NCBI RefSeq assembly: GCF_024648885.1
Contig: NZ_JANBBF010000016.1
Location: 1 to 64,000, forward strand
Reading direction: 5' to 3'
Length of the DNA: 64,000 nucleotides
Source of the DNA: Prauserella salsuginis
Lineage (GTDB): Bacteria > Actinomycetota > Actinomycetes > Mycobacteriales > Pseudonocardiaceae
Position 1 is the first letter of the stretch. Each line of letters begins with the position of its first letter. The notes under the pieces are model-generated. The model did not search any database, was not told the origin of the DNA, and was given only the letters and a program-made list of their open reading frames with translations. Position numbers and translations under genes: made by a program. Shown here piece by piece: positions 20,420 to 29,253 of the stretch.

Positions 20420-22228
20420 GTGCTCGCTCCCGCGCTGTTGAAGCGCCGTGCCCTCGAACTCGGCCGCCATCACTGGCTCTTCCTCGTGGTGTTCGTCGCC
20501 GGTCTCGGCCTGCGTGCGGCCGCCTGGTTGGCGTACCCGCCCGCGTTGCTGTACGGCGATTCGTTCCGATACCTGGACAACGTCGGCACGCATAACCCGA
20601 CCGGACTGCACCCGATCGGCTACGACCTGTTCGTCCTCGAACCCGTGCTGGCGGTCGGCGGGCTGGGTCTCGTGTCGTTCCTGCAGCACGTCGTCGGCTT
20701 GGGCTGTGGCCTCGCGCTCTACGCACTGGCCCGCCGGCTGGGGGTGCGCCGGAACTGGCTGGCGGCACTGGCGGCGGCACCGGTCCTGCTCGATGCCTAC
20801 GAGGTGCAGATCGAGCAGATGATCATGTCGGACGTCTGGTTCCAGGTCATCCTGGTCGCGGTGCTGTGGCTGCTGCTCGGCACGAAGCGCGGCGGACAGC
20901 CGCCGGTGTGGGCGACCGCCGTGGCGGGTGTGCTGTTCGGCGTCGCGGTGATCTTCCGGATGGTCGCGCTGCCGCTCGCGTTGCCCGCCGTGGTGTTCCT
21001 GCTCATCGCGGGCGGCGTCTGGCGGCGCTGGGGTACCTGGGCGGCGTGGCGCACGATCCTCGTGCGGGTCGCCACGCTCCTGCTGCCGTTCGCGCTCGTG
21101 GTCGTCGGCTACGGCGCCTACTACGCGAGCTGGTCGGGTCACTTCGCGCTCAGCCCGTCGACCGGCAACGTGCTCTACGCCCGCGGCGCCGTGGTGGCCG
21201 ACTGCCAGAACCTGGAGCTGGCGGAGCGGCTGCGCCCCGCGTGCCCCGACGAGCCGCTGGACGAGCGGATGGGCAGCGACCGGTACGCGCACATCGGCGC
21301 GGACGACGAGTGGCGGGCGCAGTGGCCGGAGGGCACGAACATCGTCCGGATCCAACAGGACTTCGGCAAGGAGGTCATCCGGCAGCAGCCGTTCGACGTC
21401 GCCGTCGCGATCATGACCGACTTCCTCAAGGGCTTCCGGGGCTGGCGCGTCGACACCCCGGGTGACGTCTCGGTGGAACGCTGGCACTTCCAGTCCACGT
21501 ACCAGTTCTACAACCACGAGGAGAAGAGCCGGGAGTACGCGCTCCGCTACAGCGGCGAGGAGCCCGAGTCGCGGCCGACGCTGGGCACGGCGCTGCGCTG
21601 GTACCAGCTGTTCGGCGGCTTCACACCGGGCAACGTGCTCGGTGTGGCGCTACTGCTCGCGCTGGCTGCCGGTCTCGGGGTGACCCGCAGGGCACGGGCC
21701 AGCGGCCTGCGCTCGGCGATGTTGTTGCCTGCCGGCATGGCACTGGTGTCGCTCGGTGGCGCCGCGGCGTTCGAGTTCTCGTGGCGCTATCAACTGCCCG
21801 GCATCACGCTGCTGCCGTTGGCGGGCGTGCTCGCCCTGACGGCGTTGCTGCGGCACCGGAAGCGGCGTGACGCCGATCCGGTCGGCGTACCCGCGCCCGA
21901 CGGCGGTCCCATGGACGGCGCCGGACAGCGGCACTCCGGTGGCAACGGGCGGGTCGGTCCGGCTGCGGGTGACGGCAACGGTGTCGGAAAGGGCAACGGT
22001 GTCGGAAAGGGCAACGGTGTCGGAAAGGGCAACGGTGTCGGAAAGGGCAACGGCGCCGGAAAGGGCAACGGCGTCGGGAACGGGGCCGCTCACGGCGACG
22101 GCGCCGTGAGCGGTAACGGTCACCGCGAGCCCGCGCACGGATCCACCGGCGAGGCGGCAGCCGAGTCCCCGGACGACGAGACCGGCCGGGGCGAGGTTCC
22201 CGCGGAGACCGGCCCGGAACGGGGTTGA
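20420..22228 (+). CDS. GT-C-like polytopic membrane protein with GNGVGK repeat tail
   Basis: This 602-residue protein resembles GT-C-fold (PMT/ArnT-type) glycosyltransferases, which move sugars from polyprenyl-phosphate donors outside the membrane. After one helix the first loop reads WLAYPPALLYGDSFRYLDN; an acidic residue in this loop is expected to be catalytic. About ten helices follow, with a soluble extracytoplasmic domain near residues 255-395 and two or three more helices. The C-terminal 120 residues are a hydrophilic Gly/Asn-rich tail with six GNGxGK-type hexapeptides. Substrate and product are unknown. The link to gpgS upstream suggests surface or storage glycan work, but this is inference. 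Confidence 0.7.
   Translation: MLAPALLKRRALELGRHHWLFLVVFVAGLGLRAAAWLAYPPALLYGDSFRYLDNVGTHNPTGLHPIGYDLFVLEPVLAVGGLGLVSFLQHVVGLGCGLALYALARRLGVRRNWLAALAAAPVLLDAYEVQIEQMIMSDVWFQVILVAVLWLLLGTKRGGQPPVWATAVAGVLFGVAVIFRMVALPLALPAVVFLLIAGGVWRRWGTWAAWRTILVRVATLLLPFALVVVGYGAYYASWSGHFALSPSTGNVLYARGAVVADCQNLELAERLRPACPDEPLDERMGSDRYAHIGADDEWRAQWPEGTNIVRIQQDFGKEVIRQQPFDVAVAIMTDFLKGFRGWRVDTPGDVSVERWHFQSTYQFYNHEEKSREYALRYSGEEPESRPTLGTALRWYQLFGGFTPGNVLGVALLLALAAGLGVTRRARASGLRSAMLLPAGMALVSLGGAAAFEFSWRYQLPGITLLPLAGVLALTALLRHRKRRDADPVGVPAPDGGPMDGAGQRHSGGNGRVGPAAGDGNGVGKGNGVGKGNGVGKGNGVGKGNGAGKGNGVGNGAAHGDGAVSGNGHREPAHGSTGEAAAESPDDETGRGEVPAETGPERG
21974..22081 (+). repeat. 18-bp tandem repeat, six units
   Basis: Six consecutive 18-bp units (ggcaacggtgtcggaaag) encode four GNGVGK, one GNGAGK and one GNGVGN. 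The first four are nearly identical at DNA level, so recent slippage expansion is likely. All keep the frame. Confidence 0.95.
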
Positions 22229-22252
22229 TCCGGCCGACGCGGAAACGACCCT

Positions 22253-22272
22253 CGCCGGTCCGGCAACCGGCG
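22253..22272 (+). terminator. hairpin between GT-C-like gene and SMC operon
   Basis: CGCCGGT (22253-22259) pairs with ACCGGCG (22266-22272) around a 6-nt loop, 25 nt after the stop and upstream of the next promoter. Confidence 0.5.
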
Positions 22273-22329
22273 GGCCCGAAGAAGACGGGAGCGCGGTTCC
22301 CCGCCGGAAGCGGCGCGGCGCGGCTGCCT

Positions 22330-22335
22330 TAACCT
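22330..22335 (+). promoter_or_regulatory. -10 box of the SMC operon
   Basis: TAACCT lies 6 nt before GTG 22342, indicating a leaderless operon mRNA. Confidence 0.55.
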
Positions 22336-22341
22336 CACACC

Positions 22342-23955
22342 GTGCGAGCTGACGAGACGACCGCCGACCCCGACGAGGGGCTCGCGCGCCGGCTGAAGGC
22401 ACTCGCGTGCACCGCGCCGTTGCACGACCTGGACGCGCGTAAGTCCAAGCTCGACTGGGCCGATGCGACCGTCTACCAGATGGCCGAGATCGGGCTGCAC
22501 ACGATCGACCAGGTCACGATCGCGATGGACTTCGACACCGGCGCCGACCACCACCAGGTCACCCGCCGGCTGCTGCCGTTCATCGCGGCGCAGGCGCCCG
22601 ATCGCACCACCGACGAGCACACGCGGGTGGCCCGGTGGGTGCTCGACAACCTGATCAACGTCGGCACCACCGATCGCGGGTTCCGCCGCGTGTACGGAGC
22701 CGTCGACGCCGACGGGCGGTACCGCAGGCGGGCGTTCGACTTCAAACTGCTCGTCGAACTGGCCGCGCCGGACGGCGAGGTGTACCTGCGTGCGACGGAC
22801 GAGGCGATCAACGTGCTCGTCGGTGCGCTGGACACCGACGTCGAATCGGCCCACATCGCCGCCGAGGTCAAACTCGAGAACCTGATCACGCGCGGCAGGC
22901 TGGCCGACGCGAAGCTCGCCGCGGAGCAGGCGCGCTACCGCACCGTGCAGTACGGCGAGATCCTGCGCGCCAAGCTCGACGCGACCCGGCGTGACGTGCG
23001 GTCGGTCGACTGGGAGCGGGAGTTGCCCGAGCTGCTCGACTCCGCGCTGACGCACATCGAATCCCGGTTCCGCGCGGAGACGGCGATCCTGAAGAACATC
23101 ACGGCCGCCAGGGACGAGGCGGAGGACCCCGATCACAAGCGCCGTGCCGCCGAGCTCGTCGACATCGTGGCGGACTGCATCCGCAGGCACACCCAGCTGC
23201 AGAACCGGTTGCAGGCGGCGGGTGCGGTGTTTCGCGCCGAACAGGACCGGCAGCAGTTCTCCGGCCCGGCTCAGCGCGCCGCCGTCGACGTGTTCGGGCA
23301 GTTGCTCACGCCGACCCTGGACCTGCCGCTGGCCGACGCCCTCGCGCCCGTCGAGGCGTACTTCCGGGCGGGGACCGGAACCACGGTGCCGAGCGTGCCG
23401 TCCCTGCCGTCGCTGGTGTCGCTGCTGCTGCGGCCCGCTCCGGAACGCGAGCACGTCGTGGGTGAGGTGCCGGATCCCGAGCTGCAACCGGCCGAGGACA
23501 CCGACGCGTTCACCGACGAGCAGTGGCGGCAGGCCGATGCGCTGCTCGACCTGCCCGAGGTGCCGCGGCGGCTCTCCGGCCTGCTGGAGGAGGCCCGCAG
23601 TGCCGACCCGGCCGTCGCGCGGCTCGTCGCCCTGCGTGCCGTGCACGCGTACGGTCCCGAGGTCGGCGGTGCGCTGCGGCAGTCGCAGGGGTCGGTGCTG
23701 CTGGCCGTCGACGACGGCACCGAACTGGACGACCCCGAGATCGGCGGTGCCGACCTGCTGCTGATGGCCGCGGTCGTCGACGGCGACCCCGCGGGTGAGG
23801 ACCCCGGCACCGGCGAGACCGGCACGGAAGCCGATGGGCCCGCGGGCGACGGCGAGGACCAGGCGGGCAGCGGCGGAGCGGAGCGCGAGCCCGCGCTGTT
23901 CGACGACACCGAGGCCATCGACGACACCGGGGCCATCGAGGAGGCTGCTCTGTGA
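22342..23955 (+). CDS. kleisin-like subunit of a three-gene SMC system
   Basis: I do not recognise a named family with certainty. The 537-residue product is mostly helical. An N-terminal winged-helix-like region (about 15-110) is followed by a helical segment with LENLITRGRLADAKLAAEQARYRTVQYGEILRAKL near residues 170-215, a style also seen in MukF/MksF/JetA kleisins. A middle helical bundle runs to about 330, then a Pro/Ser linker (TVPSVPSLPSLVSLLLRP), a second small domain, and a very acidic tail ending EPALFDDTEAIDDTGAIEEAAL. Its position before a small winged-helix protein and a giant SMC-like ATPase, with a 4-nt GTGA overlap, is what argues for a kleisin role. It could be a divergent JetA. 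Confidence 0.55.
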   Translation: MRADETTADPDEGLARRLKALACTAPLHDLDARKSKLDWADATVYQMAEIGLHTIDQVTIAMDFDTGADHHQVTRRLLPFIAAQAPDRTTDEHTRVARWVLDNLINVGTTDRGFRRVYGAVDADGRYRRRAFDFKLLVELAAPDGEVYLRATDEAINVLVGALDTDVESAHIAAEVKLENLITRGRLADAKLAAEQARYRTVQYGEILRAKLDATRRDVRSVDWERELPELLDSALTHIESRFRAETAILKNITAARDEAEDPDHKRRAAELVDIVADCIRRHTQLQNRLQAAGAVFRAEQDRQQFSGPAQRAAVDVFGQLLTPTLDLPLADALAPVEAYFRAGTGTTVPSVPSLPSLVSLLLRPAPEREHVVGEVPDPELQPAEDTDAFTDEQWRQADALLDLPEVPRRLSGLLEEARSADPAVARLVALRAVHAYGPEVGGALRQSQGSVLLAVDDGTELDDPEIGGADLLLMAAVVDGDPAGEDPGTGETGTEADGPAGDGEDQAGSGGAEREPALFDDTEAIDDTGAIEEAAL

Positions 23956-24743
23956 GCACGGGACATGCGTCGGCCGACGCCGAGGCGGCGGCGCGGCTGC
24001 TCGCCTTCGGCATGCGGCCCAAACTCGTGCCGGGACGGGACGTGGTCTACGCGGACCTCGTGCGGCGTTACGGCGAGGACAGCGCGTTCAAGCAGCTCAC
24101 CCACTCCGTGGCGGCGGGGCTGGGACTGCTGGTGCTCGAGGTGAACGCCCAGGCGGGCGCGGTGCTGGCCGCCACCGACGAGTCGATCTTCGAGATCAAG
24201 ATGGACAGCTACGCGCGGCAGTCGAAGATCCGGGAACGGCGAGACACGGAGAAGGTCCTGCACGGGCTCATCCACCTGGCGACGGCGGCGCTGGGATATC
24301 CGAGACCCGACGACCTGGCCAACGACACCTACATCGGCAGGGTGAGTGTCGAGCAGGTGGACGGGGTCGTGCGGGAGGCGTGCCGGATCCTCGACGAACG
24401 GGCCGCGGCGAACACCGACCCGCTCGCCGACGCGCCGGAACTGGAACAGGCGTGGCGCGCGTACGCCCGCAGGCCCGCCGCCGCGGCGACCAAGGACGGC
24501 AGGCTCGCCCCGGACACCACGCGCGGGATGGTGACGCGGGCGCTACGGTTCCTGGCCGAGCAGGGATTCCTCGTCCCGGTGAGTTCCGAGCAGGGCGGGA
24601 CGTACCGGACGACGCCGCGTTACCAGGTGCAGGTGCGCGAGCTGGCGGCCGACGCCGCGTTCGACGAGCTGCTCGCACTCGGGGTCGTCTCGGTCCCGGG
24701 TGAGGGTTCGACGCTGCGGGCGTCGGCCACCGACACGCTGTAG
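23952..24743 (+). CDS. MukE/JetB-like winged-helix subunit
   Basis: This 263-residue protein would be the KITE-type partner of the kleisin. Two helix-rich modules fit winged helices: one near residues 15-85 ending in FEIKMDSYARQSKIRERRDTEKVLHGLIHLATAALGYP, and one near 175-240 reading DTTRGMVTRALRFLAEQGFLVPVSSEQGGTYRTTPRYQVQVREL, which looks like a wing with its beta hairpin. MukE, MksE and JetB share this general size and layout; sequence identity to any of them cannot be judged here. GTG 23952 overlaps the upstream stop. The SMC gene starts 8 nt after the stop. Confidence 0.55.
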   Translation: MSTGHASADAEAAARLLAFGMRPKLVPGRDVVYADLVRRYGEDSAFKQLTHSVAAGLGLLVLEVNAQAGAVLAATDESIFEIKMDSYARQSKIRERRDTEKVLHGLIHLATAALGYPRPDDLANDTYIGRVSVEQVDGVVREACRILDERAAANTDPLADAPELEQAWRAYARRPAAAATKDGRLAPDTTRGMVTRALRFLAEQGFLVPVSSEQGGTYRTTPRYQVQVRELAADAAFDELLALGVVSVPGEGSTLRASATDTL

Positions 24744-24751
24744 GGGAGTGG

Positions 24752-27700
24752 ATGTACGAGCTGTCGCGGGTGCGGCTGCACTCGGTGGGCCCGAGCGGTG
24801 CGCGGTACCAGGACGTCGTGCTGGACTTCTCCGGCGTCGGCGACGTGGTGGCCACGCTGACACAGGATGCGCTGTTCGGCGCGGGCATCCACCATGCCGA
24901 GGGCGGGCCGCCGCGTCGCCCGTCACCGGCGAGCGTGCTGTTCCTGGAGAACGGCGGCGGGAAGTCGGTGCTGATCAAGCTGATCTTCTCGGTGATGCTG
25001 CCGGGCAGGCGGCAGGTCGTCGGCACGACCAACACACGCGTGCTGGAGAAGTTCGTCGGCTCGAAGGACGTCGCGCACGTGGTGCTCGAATGGCAGCACG
25101 TGGAGACGGGCGAGCGGTTGATCACCGGCAAGGTCTCCGAGTGGCGCGGCCACGTGGCCTCGTCGGACCCGGCCAATCTGGTCGACTCGTGGTACTGCTT
25201 CCGCCCCGGTGCGGACGTCGGCCTGGAGTCGCTGCCGCTGACCGCCGAGGGCAAACTGCTGACGATGTCCGGGTTCCACGACCGGATGACGTCGCTGCAC
25301 GGGGACGTGCCCGAACTGCAGCTGTTCTGGACCCGCAGGCACCACGAGTGGACCGAGCGGCTCGACCAGCTCGGCCTGGACACCGAGTTGTTCCGCTACC
25401 AGCGCGCCATGAACGCGGGCGAGGGTGAGGCGGCGGACGCGTTCGCGTTCAACACCGACGAGGCCTTCGTCGAATTCCTGCTCCGTGCGGTGATCACCGA
25501 GGACGAGCCGAAGGACCTCGCCGACGTCGTGGTCACCTACGCCGACAACCTCGCCCAGCGCGGTGAGCTGATGACCGAGCGGGACTTCGTGGCCGGTGCT
25601 CTCGATGCGCTCACGCCGCTGATCGACGAGGAGAAGCTCGCGGCGGCGGCGCGGAAGCTCGCCGACGCGGCCCGCGCGGAACTCGAGACCCTCGCCGGTG
25701 AGGTCGCGGGTAGGAACGCCGCCGAGTCCGAACGGCTCGAGACGCTGACCGCGCACGTGCAGGAGGTCTCCGACGCCGAACGGCTCGCCGAGGGTGATCA
25801 TCGGCGCAAGCAGGCCGTGCTCACCGAGTTGCGCAGGCAGGTCGCGGCGATGCTGCGGGAGGAGGCGCAGGCCGAATCCGAGCGCATCGACGCCGAGCTC
25901 ACGGAGGCGAAGACCCTCGCGGAGGCGTGGCGGGAGACCGGAACCGTGCTGACGCACCTGGGCGCCACGCGGAAGGCCGCCGACATCCGTGAGCTCGTCG
26001 GCAGCAGGGAGGAGAAGGCGCGGCCCGCGCTGGAGGCGAAGAACGCCGCCGCGACGGCGCTGGCGCGCGGCCTGCTCGGCCTGGCGCGGGAAGCCCAGCA
26101 GCAGGCTGACGAGGCGGACCGGCAGGCGAACCAGCTGCAGGCCGAGGCCGAGGACGCGCAGCGGGAACGGGACGAGGCGACCTCGGCGGCTGCGAACCGC
26201 CGCGCCGAGGCCGACGGGCTGACCGCACGGCTGGACGAGGTGCGGGCGGAGATCGCGCAGGCGACCGCCGACGGGTTGGTGAGCCACGGTGCGGACGTCG
26301 CCGAGGCGGCCCGGACGGCCGCGGCCGAGGGCGAGGAGGCGACCGCCGAGCTGGCCAGGAGGGAAGCGGAACTGGAGCGCGTCGCCGAGGAGCTCGGCGC
26401 CGCCCAGACCGCCGCGCACGAGGCGCAGCGGGAGGCCGCGAGCGCCCGCGACCGTGCCCAGCGGGCGGCCGAGGAACTCACGCGCGCGCACCGCCGCACC
26501 GACGCGCTCGCCGCGGAGCCGCGGCTGGCCGAGCTGCTCGGCACCGACACCGTCACGCTGGAGACCGACACGCCGGCGGTGCTGGAGCGGCTCGCCGAGG
26601 CGCGCGGTGAGGCCGAACGCGAGCAGACGACGCTGCGGATGGAGGAGTCGCGGGACGAACGCGCGCTGGGAGCGCTCGGCTCGGGCGGCCTGTTGCCCGC
26701 GCCCGAGGAGCTGCAGGCCGCGCTCGAAGTCCTCGAACAGGCCGGCATCACGGCGTGGTCCGGCTGGCGCTACCTGTCCACGCTCGACGCCTCGACGCGC
26801 GCGGACGCGGTGCAGCGGGCACCGCAGCTGGTGTCGGGCGTGCTGCTCAACGACCCGGCCCAGCTCGGACGTGCCCAGGAGGTCCTGACCGAGCACCGGC
26901 TGCTGCCCGGTGCGGCCATCGCCGTGGGCACCACCGCGGCGCTGGCCGACCGTGATCTCGACGAGGCACCCGGGGTCGCGTTCCTCGTGCCGCCGAACCC
27001 CGCGATGTACGACGAGGACGCGGCCGACGCGGAACGCGAGGCCATCAGCCGCCGCCAGCACGACCGGCAGCGCCGGCTCGCCGACCTGGAGGAGTCGATC
27101 GGCCGCGACGCCGCGCTGACGTGGAAGCTCTCCGCCTGGCGCGAGGACTACCCGCCCGGCAGCATCGCCGTGCTGGCCGAGCAGTCCCAGGAAGCCGAGA
27201 CGGCACGGGATGCTGCCGAGCGGGCGGCCCAGGAGGCCGAACAGGCCGCCGGGCGGCTCACCGAGAAGCGCGACGCGCTGCGGGAACGGGTCCCGGCGTT
27301 GCGGACGGAGGCCCGCCGCGCCGAGGACGCCGCGCGCACGCTCGACGATCTCGCGGGCCGCACCGGCCGGATGGCGCAGTGGACCGAGGAGGCGGAGCGG
27401 GCCAGGGAAGCGGCCGCGCTGGGGGACCAGCGCGCCGACGACGCCGCGGCGCGGGCAGCCCGGCTGCGGGAGCAGGCCGCCGAGCACCGGCGCACGGCCG
27501 ACGGCCACCGGCGTACCGCGACCACCGCACGCGGTGAGCTGGCGGAGGTGCCCGGCGGCGGGTCCGTGTCGGCCGACGACCCGGTGCCCGCGGAACCGGT
27601 CGACGCGCTGCGCCGGGCGTTCACGTCCGCGTCCGAGGCCTACTCCCGGGTCGAAGTGGGCGGTGACCTGCGGGCCGAACTCGAGCAGGCCGAAGCGGCC

Positions 27701-29194
27701 GAGTCGGCGGCCAGAGCCGCACTGGAGAACCTCGACGAGGACGTGCGCGCCCGTGCGGCCGAGCTCCTCGACACGCCCGACGGCTCGGACTCGTCGGCGC
27801 GCGCGGCCGCCCAGGCGCGTGTGGTGCGGACCGTGGAGACCCTGGAGGCCGAACGCACCGAGGTGATCGGCAGGCTCGCCACCCGGACGGCCGAGCTGGA
27901 ACAGCTGCCCTCACCGTCGGGGCCACTGGACACGGTGACCCGACCGCGGGACGTCGACCACGGCCGGGAGCTCATCGACGAGGCAGGCGACGAGGTGTCG
28001 GCCGCCGCGAGGGAGTGGGAGGAGCTGCAGCAGCGGCACGCGGCCGCGCAGGCCTCCCTCGACGCGGCGAAACAGAGCGCCTCCGGTTTCCGGCTGCTGG
28101 CCGAGTCGCTCGCGGCGTACGTACCCGCGGGCGAGCCTGCACGGGCGTTTGACGGTGACGTGGAGGAGGCGCAGGCCCGGGCCACCGAGCTCACCGGACG
28201 TCTCACTTCGGCGCAGCAGCAGGTCGACGAGGCCGCCGCACGGGTGCGGGCCGCCGCCGACACGCTGGCGCAGTACGCCACGGAGAAGCGGTTCGAGCAG
28301 CTGGACACGCCGGTGCGGCAGCAGGTCGTGTCCGTCCGCCGCGACAGCCTGCCCGAGCACGCGCAGGAGTGGGCCGAGGCGCTGCGGCCGCGGCTGCGGA
28401 CGCTCACCGACGACCTCGCGCAGATCGACCGCCACCGCTCCGGCATCGTCACCCGGCTGCAGAGCATGGTCGAAGGCGCGATCCGCACGTTGCGCTCCGC
28501 GCAGCGGGTGTCGCGGCTGCCCGACGGGCTCGGGGACTGGTCCGGCCAGGAGTTCCTCCGCATCCGCTTCACCGAGCTCGACGACGCCGACCTCGCCACG
28601 GCCCTTGGCGAGGTCGTCGACGAGGCGGCGGTCGGCAAGACCGCAGACGGCAGGGACGTCAAACGGGACGGGCTGTCACTGCTGCTGCGCGGCGTCCGCG
28701 CCGCGGTGCCGAAGGGCTTCCGCGTGGACATGCTCAAACCGGATTCGGTGCTCCGCACCGAACGCCAGCGGGTATCGGAGATCCGCGACGTGTTCTCCGG
28801 CGGCCAGCAGCTCACCGCGGCGATCATCCTGTACTGCACCCTCGCGGCGCTGCGGGCCAACAACCGCGGCCGGATGCGGAATCCGCACTCGGGCGTGCTG
28901 TTCCTCGACAATCCGATCGGCCGCGCCTCGGCCGGTTATCTGCTGGAGTTGCAGCGCGCCGTCGCGAGTGCACTGGGGGTGCAGCTGGTCTACACGACCG
29001 GCCTGTTCGACGCGGGGGCGCTGTCGGAGTTTCCGCTCATCGTGCGGTTGCGCAACGACGCGGACCTGCGGGCGGGCCGCAAGTACCTGTCGGTCGACGC
29101 GACGATGCGCAAGCAACTCGAGGAGCTGCCCGAACCCGACGGCACGGCCCGGCTGACGTCGACCCGGGTGTACACGAAGTCGGCGGCGGGCTGA
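24752..29194 (+). CDS. SMC/MukB-like ATPase of a three-gene system
   Basis: This 1480-residue protein has the SMC layout: N-terminal ATPase half, long coiled coil, a hinge-like globular domain (about residues 633-766), a second coiled coil, and a C-terminal ATPase half. The Walker A region is FLENGGGKSVLIKL with Lys71; the first Gly of the classic motif is Leu. The C-loop is FSGGQQLTAAIIL at 1348, and Walker B is VLFLDNPIG with Asp1386 followed by Asn1387, where most SMC proteins have the catalytic Glu. The last part reads LGVQLVYTTGLFDAGALSEFP. The coiled coils are rich in Ala, Glu and Arg. A good ribosome site (ggggag) precedes ATG 24752. By context it should load on DNA with the two upstream proteins. 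A SbcC/JetC relationship is possible; exact family not determined. Confidence 0.7.
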   Translation: MYELSRVRLHSVGPSGARYQDVVLDFSGVGDVVATLTQDALFGAGIHHAEGGPPRRPSPASVLFLENGGGKSVLIKLIFSVMLPGRRQVVGTTNTRVLEKFVGSKDVAHVVLEWQHVETGERLITGKVSEWRGHVASSDPANLVDSWYCFRPGADVGLESLPLTAEGKLLTMSGFHDRMTSLHGDVPELQLFWTRRHHEWTERLDQLGLDTELFRYQRAMNAGEGEAADAFAFNTDEAFVEFLLRAVITEDEPKDLADVVVTYADNLAQRGELMTERDFVAGALDALTPLIDEEKLAAAARKLADAARAELETLAGEVAGRNAAESERLETLTAHVQEVSDAERLAEGDHRRKQAVLTELRRQVAAMLREEAQAESERIDAELTEAKTLAEAWRETGTVLTHLGATRKAADIRELVGSREEKARPALEAKNAAATALARGLLGLAREAQQQADEADRQANQLQAEAEDAQRERDEATSAAANRRAEADGLTARLDEVRAEIAQATADGLVSHGADVAEAARTAAAEGEEATAELARREAELERVAEELGAAQTAAHEAQREAASARDRAQRAAEELTRAHRRTDALAAEPRLAELLGTDTVTLETDTPAVLERLAEARGEAEREQTTLRMEESRDERALGALGSGGLLPAPEELQAALEVLEQAGITAWSGWRYLSTLDASTRADAVQRAPQLVSGVLLNDPAQLGRAQEVLTEHRLLPGAAIAVGTTAALADRDLDEAPGVAFLVPPNPAMYDEDAADAEREAISRRQHDRQRRLADLEESIGRDAALTWKLSAWREDYPPGSIAVLAEQSQEAETARDAAERAAQEAEQAAGRLTEKRDALRERVPALRTEARRAEDAARTLDDLAGRTGRMAQWTEEAERAREAAALGDQRADDAAARAARLREQAAEHRRTADGHRRTATTARGELAEVPGGGSVSADDPVPAEPVDALRRAFTSASEAYSRVEVGGDLRAELEQAEAAESAARAALENLDEDVRARAAELLDTPDGSDSSARAAAQARVVRTVETLEAERTEVIGRLATRTAELEQLPSPSGPLDTVTRPRDVDHGRELIDEAGDEVSAAAREWEELQQRHAAAQASLDAAKQSASGFRLLAESLAAYVPAGEPARAFDGDVEEAQARATELTGRLTSAQQQVDEAAARVRAAADTLAQYATEKRFEQLDTPVRQQVVSVRRDSLPEHAQEWAEALRPRLRTLTDDLAQIDRHRSGIVTRLQSMVEGAIRTLRSAQRVSRLPDGLGDWSGQEFLRIRFTELDDADLATALGEVVDEAAVGKTADGRDVKRDGLSLLLRGVRAAVPKGFRVDMLKPDSVLRTERQRVSEIRDVFSGGQQLTAAIILYCTLAALRANNRGRMRNPHSGVLFLDNPIGRASAGYLLELQRAVASALGVQLVYTTGLFDAGALSEFPLIVRLRNDADLRAGRKYLSVDATMRKQLEELPEPDGTARLTSTRVYTKSAAG

Positions 29195-29241
29195 GCGGCA
29201 CGCCTCGGGCTGACCGGCCCGTGCTTGTCGGGGACCGCTGG

Positions 29242-29247
29242 TAGACA
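29242..29247 (+). promoter_or_regulatory. -10 box of the decayed winged-helix gene
   Basis: TAGACA lies 6 nt before GTG 29254. The promoter has survived although the gene is broken. Confidence 0.45.
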
Positions 29248-29253
29248 CGGCCC

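Noticed and set aside
21974-22081. CRISPR-like regular repeats
   Set aside because: Units are contiguous with no spacers and encode an in-frame peptide.
24923-27508. An 861-codon open frame on the minus strand
   Set aside because: It is the shadow of the SMC-like coiled coil on the other strand; its translation is Arg/Gly/Leu-rich with no domain.
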